NCBI GenBank assembly: GCA_964553615.1
Contig: CAZKMA010000020.1
Coordinates: 7,258 to 71,257, forward strand
Source of the DNA: DATKUC01 sp964553615
Lineage (GTDB): Bacteria > Spirochaetota > Spirochaetia > DSM-27196 > DATKUC01
Direction: 5' to 3'
DNA: 64,000 nucleotides
Position numbers and translations under genes: made by a program. The notes beneath the pieces were generated by a model. That model did not search any database, was not told the DNA's origin, and saw only the letters and a program-made list of their open reading frames with translations. Shown here piece after piece: positions 53,320 to 61,482 of this stretch. The number at the start of each line of letters is the position of its first letter. The stretch's first letter is position 1.

Positions 53320-54854
53320 GAGAGATTGTCGGAATTGTCAGGAATAGTCGTCTCATGGAGATGGGACCCGAGCAGCTGGAGAAGCTGAAGAGCGGACGGG
53401 ACAGATTGCTGAAGAGCGGTACATCTGCCGTCTATGTCCAATCCATATACAAGGTGGATGACGTACTCTACTGCATTGGCCGTGACGCAAAGGAAAGACA
53501 CTTTTACCAGATATCCGCATCTCGTGTGCGGAGTCGATTTTCGGGGGAAGCGAAGTACCTTCAGGGGCTCTACTGCCTCGAAGCACCCATGACCCAACGG
53601 AATATGCGGGCGTTGTGGAAGTTGTTCCCGTTTACACAACCGGTGTCTCTTCGCGATCGTCGAACGACTATCGGGATGGGAGACAGACTGGGCATCGCAA
53701 CTGCAGGCCACCTTCGTGCAGCCCGCAAGTACAACGCAGCGCCGGTTCTGGCGCAGCAAAGTGTGCGGGAACTCGACCTGACCGGACGTACGTTCGAGGA
53801 CGTAGTAGCGGACGCTTCGTTCATGGTGTTTCAGGAAGGGTACGAAGGCGGATATGGAGCAGACGGCGATCATCTGAAGAACATCGCGTCCATCAAACGG
53901 GCACTGAATGCCGGAATGCCGATGATCACGCTGGACCTGACCGAAGTCATGAAGCCGGAAGTGGCGGATTGGGATCAACGAAAGGTTCATGAAGCGTTCA
54001 GCAAGATCAAACGGGACACTCAGGTTCGAATTCGCCGGGAATATGCCGGGAAGTCGTTCCGCCTTGGCCGGGACTCGGTATCCATTTCCCTGGAGGAAGC
54101 AGAACGGTGCGCTGTCATGTATGGCCCTGCGCTCGACTTTGCCGGGAAAGTGGACAAGTTTCTCAAGAAGAAACGGGGATCTGAATACGATCTCGAGGTG
54201 AGCATAGACGAGACGACCACCCCGACTCTCCCGGCCCACCATCTATTCATCTCGAAGGAACTGCAGCATCGTGGCGTACTCGTGAACTCTGTGGCGCCGC
54301 GGTTCATCGGCGAGTTTCAGAAGGCCATTGACTATATTGGCAATGTGCGGGAGTTTGACCGACAGTTCGCCGTTCACTGCGAGATTGCGCGAAGTTCGGG
54401 AGACTATAAGGTTTCGATTCATTCGGGAAGCGACAAGTTCGCCGTGTATCCGTCTATCGGGCGTTTCACGGAGAAGCGTGTCCATCTGAAGACCTCCGGA
54501 ACGAGCTGGCTCGTTGCGCTCGAGGTCATTGCGCGGCAGAATCCCGCGCTTTATCGAAAGATTCACGAGAAGGCCCTGGCGTTCTTTCCTGAGGCGGTGA
54601 AACTCTACCATGTCAGTGTTACCCCGGAGACGATACGTCCGCTTGAAAAGGCGCGTGAGCGGGATCTTCCCGATTATCTCTCGGACCCGAACAGCCGTCA
54701 GCTGCTGCACATAACCTACGGTGGCATCCTGATGGATGCAGAATTGCGGGAGGAGCTTTTCGCAACGCTCCACCGGGAGGAAGAGACGTATGCGCAGGCA
54801 CTCGAGAAGCATTTCGACAAGCATATTCAGCTTCTGGGCATAGAGAACGTCTGA
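53316..54854 (+). CDS. uxaE: Tagaturonate/fructuronate epimerase
   Basis: 512 residues. Matches the UxaE family by length and by segments such as TIGMGDRLGIATAGHLRA and VAPRFIGEFQKAIDYIG; UxaE was described in Thermotoga maritima. It epimerises tagaturonate to fructuronate, merging the galacturonate and glucuronate branches so a single SDR, UxuB, suffices. Overlaps uxaC (ATGA). Last gene of the operon. Confidence 0.9.
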   Translation: MREIVGIVRNSRLMEMGPEQLEKLKSGRDRLLKSGTSAVYVQSIYKVDDVLYCIGRDAKERHFYQISASRVRSRFSGEAKYLQGLYCLEAPMTQRNMRALWKLFPFTQPVSLRDRRTTIGMGDRLGIATAGHLRAARKYNAAPVLAQQSVRELDLTGRTFEDVVADASFMVFQEGYEGGYGADGDHLKNIASIKRALNAGMPMITLDLTEVMKPEVADWDQRKVHEAFSKIKRDTQVRIRREYAGKSFRLGRDSVSISLEEAERCAVMYGPALDFAGKVDKFLKKKRGSEYDLEVSIDETTTPTLPAHHLFISKELQHRGVLVNSVAPRFIGEFQKAIDYIGNVREFDRQFAVHCEIARSSGDYKVSIHSGSDKFAVYPSIGRFTEKRVHLKTSGTSWLVALEVIARQNPALYRKIHEKALAFFPEAVKLYHVSVTPETIRPLEKARERDLPDYLSDPNSRQLLHITYGGILMDAELREELFATLHREEETYAQALEKHFDKHIQLLGIENV

Positions 54855-54863
54855 AGTTCCTAT

Positions 54864-54917
54864 CCGGGCCGATCACGGAGCCGGCTTTCGTCTGAAACCA
54901 GCTTCCGCTCGGCCCGG
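54864..54917 (+). other. Long GC hairpin between uxaE and folB
   Basis: CCGGGCCGA (54864-54872) pairs perfectly with TCGGCCCGG (54909-54917) across a 36-nt loop that can partly pair further (GGAGC with GCTTCC). No T-tract follows, so it is either a weak terminator or a leader structure. Confidence 0.45.
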
Positions 54918-54934
54918 GAACCTTTCTACAAGAG

Positions 54935-55300
54935 ATGATCGGTACCATCGTAGTTCGCGATATACAACTCGAATGCATCATCGGCATCCATGACCGCGAA
55001 CGACGCGTGCCGCAACCTCTTCTGCTGGCGCTGGAAATGGACTACGATATCGGCGCTGCCGCCCGCTCCGGGCAGGTGTCAGACGCAATCGACTACTCCC
55101 TGGCGACCGGGTTACTCATCGAGTTTGTCCGGGACGCGGCGTTTTATCTGCTTGAAACGCTCGTATACCAGTCTGTTTTTTTCCTTCATGACCGGTTTCC
55201 CGCGGCCACCCGTATCCGGGTTGGCGTTTCGAAACCGGAAGCACTCGGAGGGAACGGCATGCCGTCCGTGGTTGCCGAGGAGCGTTTCACACAGATATGA
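54935..55300 (+). CDS. folB: Dihydroneopterin aldolase family protein
   Basis: 121 residues, full length. FolB fold: VVRDIQLECIIGIHDRERRVPQPLLLAL at the N-terminus with the conserved Glu, and IDYSLATGLLIEFV. Acts in folate (tetrahydropterin) synthesis. There is no clear ribosome-binding site before ATG 54935; a structured region lies just upstream. No other folate gene is adjacent. Confidence 0.9.
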   Translation: MIGTIVVRDIQLECIIGIHDRERRVPQPLLLALEMDYDIGAAARSGQVSDAIDYSLATGLLIEFVRDAAFYLLETLVYQSVFFLHDRFPAATRIRVGVSKPEALGGNGMPSVVAEERFTQI

Positions 55301-55396
55301 CTCTTCTTGCCGGTGTCTCGTCTCTATGACATACTACAGCCGTGGTGGGGGTGGGGGCACCGGTCACTGCTACACCCATTCGACAAGGAGCATGGA

Positions 55397-55924
55397 GTGA
55401 TACTCTCCGGCAAAGAGATCCAGCGTCAATTAGGCAGCCGGATAACAATTGATCCATTCAGCGAAGAGCAGTTGAATCCGAACAGCTACAATCTCCGCCT
55501 TCATGACGAGCTCGAGGTGTATCGGAACCGGGAACTGGACATGAGGCAGGAGAACTTTTCCGATCGGGTCATTATCCCACCCGAAGGCCTGCTGCTCGAA
55601 CCGAACCGGCTCTATCTCGGTCGCACTATCGAGTACACCGGCACGGACGCCTATGTACCGATGCTCGAAGGTCGTTCGTCCATCGGTCGGCTTGGACTCT
55701 TCGTTCATATTACGGCAGGATTCGGTGATGTTGGTTTCCGGGGATACTGGACACTGGAGATATTCTGTATCCAGCCAATTCGGATCTATGCCGGGGTGCA
55801 GATATGCCAGATTTACTATCACACCATTGAAGGGAATTACGAAAATTACAGCCGGAAAGGCAAGTATCAGAACAACAGCGGCATTCAGCACAGCATGCTG
55901 TTCAAGGAGTTCGAACAGACATAG
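55397..55924 (+). CDS. dcd: dCTP deaminase
   Basis: 175 residues from GTG 55397 (AAGGAG 6 nt upstream). Makes dUTP from dCTP for dTMP synthesis. Motifs: NPNSYNLRL at 27-35, EGRSSIGRLGLFVHITAGFG at 91-110 and catalytic Glu121 in TLEIF. Could be the bifunctional dCTP deaminase/dUTPase; the sequence alone does not separate them. The GTG is preferred because upstream in-frame codons do not match the family. Confidence 0.92.
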   Translation: MILSGKEIQRQLGSRITIDPFSEEQLNPNSYNLRLHDELEVYRNRELDMRQENFSDRVIIPPEGLLLEPNRLYLGRTIEYTGTDAYVPMLEGRSSIGRLGLFVHITAGFGDVGFRGYWTLEIFCIQPIRIYAGVQICQIYYHTIEGNYENYSRKGKYQNNSGIQHSMLFKEFEQT

Positions 55925-55959
55925 CGTGCAGGCGTTGCGCAGGCGGAGACCTCTTCCGG

Positions 55960-56322
55960 CTATCGCGGTTGTGGGTACACCGTGCGATAGAAGCAGCTGC
56001 GGTTTCCCGTGTGGCACGCGGTACCTTCCACCTGATTCACTTTCAGAAGGATGGAATCCTCATCGCAGTCAATCCGGACTTCCCGTACCTCCTGCAGGTG
56101 GCCCGATGTCTCTCCCTTCTTCCAGAGGGTCTTTCGTGTTCTGCTGAAGTAGTGCGCATAGCCAGTGGAGAGTGTCCTCTCCCACGCTTCGCTGTTCATG
56201 AACGCCACCATCAGCACTTCACGGCTCTGATAGTCCTGAACAACAACCGGCACGAGTCCGTGCATCTTGTCGAAATCGGGCACAATAGGGCTGTTGGTGA
56301 CAGATTCTTTGTCCATGATCAT
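55960..56322 (-). CDS. hisI: Phosphoribosyl-AMP cyclohydrolase
   Basis: 120 residues, stand-alone PRA-CH of histidine synthesis (third step). Contains FMNSEAWERTLSTGYAHYFSRTR, the acidic metal site DCDEDSILLKV and CHTGNRSCF. ATG 56322 with AAGGAG upstream. It is not fused to HisE, and no other histidine gene is near. Its ATG overlaps the UGPase stop (ATGA), so it is coupled to a sugar-nucleotide gene. Confidence 0.94.
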   Translation of the reverse strand: MIMDKESVTNSPIVPDFDKMHGLVPVVVQDYQSREVLMVAFMNSEAWERTLSTGYAHYFSRTRKTLWKKGETSGHLQEVREVRIDCDEDSILLKVNQVEGTACHTGNRSCFYRTVYPQPR

Positions 56323-57905
56323 GATCTGCTCCTTGAGAGTTCGTCCGGAGGAACCGGTTCCCAACGGGAGTTGGCCAGCCTCATTCCGTATACCGTTTCG
56401 AGTTGGTGTGTAAGACCATCATGCAGTTTTCTCGCCGTCCCGCGGAGATCTTTCGCGGGAAGATCAGATGTCGGATACCGCGGGTCCTCCAGACCCACGC
56501 CACTCGTCATCAGGGTCTCCATGAGCAGTTTCGCCGCAAGAAACCGGTTCCACTTTTCTACACCGAAGACAAGGAAATCATCCAGCATTCCCAGGATTTC
56601 CCATGTTACCTGTTCGGCCTGTGAATACGAGCCTGAATCCTTATCCTGATCGCTGAATCGCGTGGGGAGATTTTCGACTATCCGGTCTATGTTCGCAACC
56701 AGATAGTCGAGGTCAAACAGCCCCGACGCGCAGTTGAAAAGGATTCCGCTCCCGGACTCTTCCGCCTTCAGCATCTCTTCAGTGCTGATTGCCGGACCGA
56801 TATCTGCGCAGGTCATTCCGCCGTTCCGGTCTCTTACGAGAATTCCGCCCTTCACGTCCACCGGAGTTCTGAATGCGAAGTCGAAACCCGCCTGTTTCCC
56901 CGTGAGCGCGAGATACGCAAGTTCCACAGGATCAGGCGTATACCCGAGATTGTCGACATTTCCGAGAGAAACAAACCTCTTACCCTTCTTGCGGAGTTCT
57001 TCGTAAACGGTTCGAAGAACCGCAAAGTTCTGGCCGTGTCCTCCGGGAAGCGGAATGGCGCTGTTCAATTTTCCGTTTGCCCGGTCGAAGATACCTTTCG
57101 GGCGCCCGTCCCGGGAGTGCGTGAAGGCCGCCATAAGCGGCTGGACCCCTGTAGATGTTCGCGTTGGATCGAGGCCCGTCTCGCGTATCAGGTCCCGGAG
57201 AAGCGGACTCGAACGGTACCCGGAATAGGCAAGGGCCACTTCTTCATTGTTCGAAATGCTGGTCATCTGGAACATTGGAAGTCCGGGAACGGCATGGTCC
57301 CCGCCGGAAACCTCGCGCTCGGTCGCCAATTCGGGACTCAGAGACTGAATCAGGAGCGCGCGCATCTTCAACTCAATGAAGCTCGGGCCGGGAGTTCCGT
57401 CCGGGTGGATGAATCCGGGTGTGATCCCCTTTGCCCGCCCGGAGGAAAGTTCCGCCATGCGCTCGAAATGCGGCTCGAGCAGGGAGAAGAGCGGCTCGCT
57501 GAAACCGCGGTTCTTCTTCCGGTCTGCGTAGCTCGTCGCCGAACCACCGTTGAGGATGCCGTAGGAGAGAAGCGGCAGCAGCTTTGTACCGATTTGTCGC
57601 AGCTTCTCCCGGTCCAGAGTAATACTGTTTTCGGTCCGGCCGCGGGGCAATACCGCCTCCGGCGTAACGCCGAACTCTTCGAGCCTCTCGATCAGTGCTG
57701 GGCGCGGGAGCGTAAGCAGAGGGTTTCCCGTCATGTCGACGACTGTTCTTCCGTCTACTTCCGGAATCGATTCGACCTCCACGGGACGGAAATGATCGTA
57801 CTTGCCTGCGTTGAAATTATTGAGAACTCTGAGAGTCAGATCGACATCGACCTTCCTGTCCTCCATATCTTTTCGCAATGCCTCGGGAATGTCGCTCTCT
57901 TTCAC
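56319..57905 (-). CDS. UTP-glucose-1-phosphate uridylyltransferase, eukaryotic-like family
   Basis: 528 residues, UDPGP family. The nucleotide-binding loop is LNGGSATSYADRKK at 118-131, and the substrate half has GGHGQNFAVLRTVYEEL and FVSLGNVDNLGYTPDP. Makes UDP-glucose (or UDP-N-acetylhexosamine). GTG start with GAGAGGAG upstream. Between glk and hisI in one minus-strand unit, fitting glucose to glucose-6-phosphate and on to UDP-glucose once phosphoglucomutase acts. UDP-glucose also feeds galT. Confidence 0.85.
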   Translation of the reverse strand: MKESDIPEALRKDMEDRKVDVDLTLRVLNNFNAGKYDHFRPVEVESIPEVDGRTVVDMTGNPLLTLPRPALIERLEEFGVTPEAVLPRGRTENSITLDREKLRQIGTKLLPLLSYGILNGGSATSYADRKKNRGFSEPLFSLLEPHFERMAELSSGRAKGITPGFIHPDGTPGPSFIELKMRALLIQSLSPELATEREVSGGDHAVPGLPMFQMTSISNNEEVALAYSGYRSSPLLRDLIRETGLDPTRTSTGVQPLMAAFTHSRDGRPKGIFDRANGKLNSAIPLPGGHGQNFAVLRTVYEELRKKGKRFVSLGNVDNLGYTPDPVELAYLALTGKQAGFDFAFRTPVDVKGGILVRDRNGGMTCADIGPAISTEEMLKAEESGSGILFNCASGLFDLDYLVANIDRIVENLPTRFSDQDKDSGSYSQAEQVTWEILGMLDDFLVFGVEKWNRFLAAKLLMETLMTSGVGLEDPRYPTSDLPAKDLRGTARKLHDGLTHQLETVYGMRLANSRWEPVPPDELSRSRS

Positions 57906-57920
57906 CGTTACTCTCCTCTC

Positions 57921-59015
57921 TCAGCGGTTCTTTTCGGTCCGTGACACGAAGGCATTAGCCGCACCGAGCAGCGAGATCGAATACTCTTTGATGATGTACA
58001 CCGGAATCGTATCGAGGACCGGTCGTACCGAGTCCTTGTAGTTTGTTACGAAGTAGCGCATAAACAGGTCATCCGCAATAAACCATTTCTCGTTCTTTGC
58101 AGCAATGCCGCCTGCCAGATAGAAACCGCCGGCCGGCAGGAAAAGAAGTGCCAGATTGCTCGCGTATTTCGCGTACATCCGAACAAAGAGACGCATAATA
58201 TCGGCGCAGAAATCGTTCTGGTCGGCACCCGTGGAGATCAGGGATGGCCTTTCCTCCGCCTGTGCCGCCTCAATCCGGGAGAGAACCTCATTGTTTCGCA
58301 CCGTTCCGTCGTCAATGCGACCCGTCGCCCTGAAGAACCGCCAGACGTTGGCAATCCCCTGTCCGGAGACAAAAAGCTCGGTGCCGGGCGTCATTCCCGT
58401 TTCCTTGCGCATGAAGCTTCGCAGTTTTTCGGTTTCATCGTCGAAGGGGGCAAAGTCCGCGTGTCCGCCTTCGGATGGGAGTCCGAAAAAACGCCCTTCA
58501 TCTTCCACGAGGTAACCGACGCCGAGGCCTGTTCCTGCCCCAAGTACCGCGCGCGTTACCAGCCCGTGTGGGTCCGCGGCAGGATCGGGTATGGAGCCGT
58601 CGGGATGAGCCAGGGAGGTAAGCTGCGAACTGTCCCGGCGATCGAGGAGCGGGAGGCTGTAACTTATGGCAATGAAATCATTTACGAGCAAAGTCCGAAG
58701 GCCCGTGATCTTCTCCACGTGATCGCCGTCAATATCCCATTCGGCATTCGACAGGACGCAGGTGTTCCTGCGCACCGGTCCGGCGCAGCTTATGCAGCAT
58801 CCCGCAACCTCGGCGTCACCAACCGTGCCCGCCATTTCAGTGCGGGCCCTCTGAAGAGCCTCTTCGATTCCGCTGATGGATCGGGTTCGAAACGGCTTCT
58901 TCTCCACAATTGAATAAGTTCCGTTCCGTATGCCCACGAGTCCGATCGTTGTGTTGGTCCCGCCGACGTCCGCAGCGTAAAGATATCGTTCGTATGTGTT
59001 GTTCACTGATTTCAT
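57921..59015 (-). CDS. glk: Glucokinase
   Basis: 364 residues, bacterial Glk family. ADVGGTNT phosphate loop, CAGPV, LVNDFIA, GAGTGLGVGY and PSEGGHADFAPFDD substrate segment, then FVSGQGI. Phosphorylates glucose with ATP. Lead gene of glk-UGPase-hisI with a 15-bp gap to the next. AGGGA precedes the ATG. Confidence 0.93.
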   Translation of the reverse strand: MKSVNNTYERYLYAADVGGTNTTIGLVGIRNGTYSIVEKKPFRTRSISGIEEALQRARTEMAGTVGDAEVAGCCISCAGPVRRNTCVLSNAEWDIDGDHVEKITGLRTLLVNDFIAISYSLPLLDRRDSSQLTSLAHPDGSIPDPAADPHGLVTRAVLGAGTGLGVGYLVEDEGRFFGLPSEGGHADFAPFDDETEKLRSFMRKETGMTPGTELFVSGQGIANVWRFFRATGRIDDGTVRNNEVLSRIEAAQAEERPSLISTGADQNDFCADIMRLFVRMYAKYASNLALLFLPAGGFYLAGGIAAKNEKWFIADDLFMRYFVTNYKDSVRPVLDTIPVYIIKEYSISLLGAANAFVSRTEKNR

Positions 59016-59097
59016 GCTTCCCTGCCGGCTCTAAGGGTATAAAAGCGCCGCCATAATATCAAGGGACGGTGCTGATCGGATATGAACGCCCTTTCGC

Positions 59098-59126
59098 TTG
59101 AAGTGCCCATGAAATTCGAGTAGCAT
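59098..59126 (+). promoter_or_regulatory. Promoter of the DHH phosphoesterase unit
   Basis: TTGAAG (59098-59103), 17-bp spacer, TAGCAT (59121-59126), 51 bp before the ATG; GGAGGA ribosome-binding site follows. Confidence 0.5.
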
Positions 59127-59177
59127 GATGCTGTAATCCGGTGTCGTCAGGAACCGGGTGTTTAACGGAGGATTCCA

Positions 59178-60116
59178 ATGGCGGAGAGTGCCGAGACCTA
59201 TCGCCTGGTTACCCGAAGCGATTTCGACGGCCTTGTGTGCGCGGTGCTCTTGAAATCGCGAGGCATAGTCGATGAAGTGAAATTCGTCCATCCGAAAGAC
59301 ATGCAGGACGGACTTATTGAGATCAACAGTCACGACATAACCACCAACTTGCCCTTTGTCGAGGGTGTGTATCTGGCGTTTGATCACCATTTCAGTGAAA
59401 CGGTGCGGGTTGGACACAAGGACAACCATATCATCGATCCACAGGCGCCATCCGCCGCCCGCGTCGTGTATGACTATTACGGCGGAAAAGAGGCATTCGG
59501 GCAGATACCGGAAGACCTCATGGAAGCCGTGGACAAGGCCGATTCGGCTCAATTCTCGAAGGATGAAGTACTGGCTCCGGTCGGGTGGACTCTGCTTACC
59601 TTCATTATGGACGCTCGAACCGGACTGGGAAGATTCAAGAGTTTCCGGATATCGAACTATCAGCTCATGATGGATACCATAGACGCCATGCGAGAGCACG
59701 GAATAGACGACATACTCGAGCTTCCCGACGTCAAGGAGCGGGTGGACCTCTACTTCGAACACAGCGAACTATTCCAGGATCAGATTCGCAGATGCTCCAC
59801 CGTGCGTGGAAATGTTCTGGTAACCGATCTTCGTAAGGAAAAGACTGTTTTTGCGGGAAACCGATTCATGAAGTATGCGCTTTATCCGGAGACCAACGTG
59901 TCAATTCAGGTCATCTGGGGTTTCAGAAACCAGAATACCGTTCTTACGGTGGGGAAGTCCATTTTCAACCGGAGCTCACGGACAAATATTGGAGATCTTA
60001 TGATGCGCTACGGCGGTGGCGGACACACGGGTGCTGGAACCTGCCAGATAGCCAACGAGCAGGCAGACGAGGTGCTTGAACAGATCGTCGAATCGCTCCA
60101 GGAAGAGGATACCTGA
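59178..60116 (+). CDS. DHH-family phosphoesterase, exopolyphosphatase-related
   Basis: 312 residues. D15/D17 in RSDFDGL, the signature DHH at 69-71 and the DHHA1 glycine block GGGGHTGAGTC near the C-terminus. This group cleaves short oligonucleotides, cyclic dinucleotide products or polyphosphate. Cytoplasmic. It precedes the PHP gene by 4 bp, suggesting one unit of two metal-dependent phosphoesterases. Confidence 0.88.
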   Translation: MAESAETYRLVTRSDFDGLVCAVLLKSRGIVDEVKFVHPKDMQDGLIEINSHDITTNLPFVEGVYLAFDHHFSETVRVGHKDNHIIDPQAPSAARVVYDYYGGKEAFGQIPEDLMEAVDKADSAQFSKDEVLAPVGWTLLTFIMDARTGLGRFKSFRISNYQLMMDTIDAMREHGIDDILELPDVKERVDLYFEHSELFQDQIRRCSTVRGNVLVTDLRKEKTVFAGNRFMKYALYPETNVSIQVIWGFRNQNTVLTVGKSIFNRSSRTNIGDLMMRYGGGGHTGAGTCQIANEQADEVLEQIVESLQEEDT

Positions 60117-60120
60117 CACA

Positions 60121-61467
60121 ATGGCAGCAGTCGAACCTGACGTTTTGACACGGGGAATAGAATCCGGCCTGAATGCAGCGACAGCGGCCGAGCGTATAGC
60201 ATCGTTGCGGCGGCTTCTTGACCGTGATATGCCGTTCGATACACCGCTCTCCGAAGAGGTGAACAATCACGTTCACACCATTTATTCCTTCAGTCCGTAT
60301 TCTCCCACACTTGCAGCGTACATGGCTCGAAGCTCCGGCCTCAAGGCGGTCGGGAGCGTCGACCACGATTCCATCTCTGCGGCTAACGAAATGATAGAGG
60401 CATGCAGTGTCATTGGAATGGGTTCAACGGTCGGATGCGAACTTCGAGTGAACTTCAGCGGCACGCGAGTGGAAGGGAGACGACTGAACAATCCTGATTC
60501 GGTCAATATTGCATACATGGTCATTCACGGAGTTCCCGCTTCCCGTATTCCAGAGCTGATCCGCTTCCTTGAACCGGTGCACGAGCAGCGGAATAAACGG
60601 AATCGCGCCCAGGTCAATCGAATGAATGAGCTGACCGGCTCAGAGATTCCGCAGGTCAGTTTCGAACGCGACGTATACGATCAATCCTGCGCGGCCGAAG
60701 GCGGCAGCATTACCGAGCGGCATATCCTTGCCGCGCTTTCCCGCAATATCATGCGCGGGATTGCCGGAGGAGATGCACTGCTCCGCTACCTGGAACAGAA
60801 GCTCCTGGTAAAGGTCCCCGAGCGCATTGCACCGTATCTGGTGGACGAGCGAAATCCCCATCGAATCTATGATCTACTCGGTGTGCTGAAAAGCTCCTTT
60901 CTTGATCGAATTTTTATCCAGCCGGATGAGAAGGAGTGTTTTTCAGTTTTCGATGTGGTCGCGTTTGCCAATCGGATCGGTGCCATACCTGCCTATGCCT
61001 ACCTCGGAGACGTGGGCGAGTCTCCCACCGGCGACAAGCGGGCCGAGAAATATGAAGACGATTTTCTCGATGAACTGGTGCCCGAGCTTGCACGAATCGG
61101 GTTTCATTCAGTTACCTACATGCCGCCCCGCAACTCGGTCGACCAGCTCCGCCGGGTTCAGGCGCTCTGCAACCGGTTCGACCTCCTCGAAATAAGTGGC
61201 GTCGACATCAACAGTTCCCGCCAGTCCTTCCGATGTCCAGAGATCATGATGCCCGAGTTTCGTCATCTGAACGACACAACCTGGGCGCTCATTGCCCATG
61301 AGAAGTTTGCTGCCTGCGATGCGCGATATGGTCTGTTCTCGGCAGATAACCCGCTTTCGACGCTCCCGCTGTCTGAACGGGTACAACGCTATGCAGAGGC
61401 GGGGCGGGGGATGGACCCGACCGATCCATCATCCGCTTGCGACGAAATTTCCACACTTCAATCCTGA
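60121..61467 (+). CDS. PHP-domain phosphoesterase-like protein
   Basis: 448 residues. PHP metal site: H50 and H52 (NNHVHT), DHD at 81-83 and E in GCELRV, followed by a long inserted helical segment and a C-terminal PHP-like half (VDINSSRQSFRCPE). Start ATG 60121 follows the DHH gene by 4 bp with AGAGGA at longer spacing. Cytoplasmic. The pairing with a sorbitol-6-phosphate dehydrogenase-like SDR downstream suggests a sugar-phosphate substrate, but none can be named. Confidence 0.78.
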   Translation: MAAVEPDVLTRGIESGLNAATAAERIASLRRLLDRDMPFDTPLSEEVNNHVHTIYSFSPYSPTLAAYMARSSGLKAVGSVDHDSISAANEMIEACSVIGMGSTVGCELRVNFSGTRVEGRRLNNPDSVNIAYMVIHGVPASRIPELIRFLEPVHEQRNKRNRAQVNRMNELTGSEIPQVSFERDVYDQSCAAEGGSITERHILAALSRNIMRGIAGGDALLRYLEQKLLVKVPERIAPYLVDERNPHRIYDLLGVLKSSFLDRIFIQPDEKECFSVFDVVAFANRIGAIPAYAYLGDVGESPTGDKRAEKYEDDFLDELVPELARIGFHSVTYMPPRNSVDQLRRVQALCNRFDLLEISGVDINSSRQSFRCPEIMMPEFRHLNDTTWALIAHEKFAACDARYGLFSADNPLSTLPLSERVQRYAEAGRGMDPTDPSSACDEISTLQS

Positions 61468-61482
61468 CCAGGAGCAATTGCC

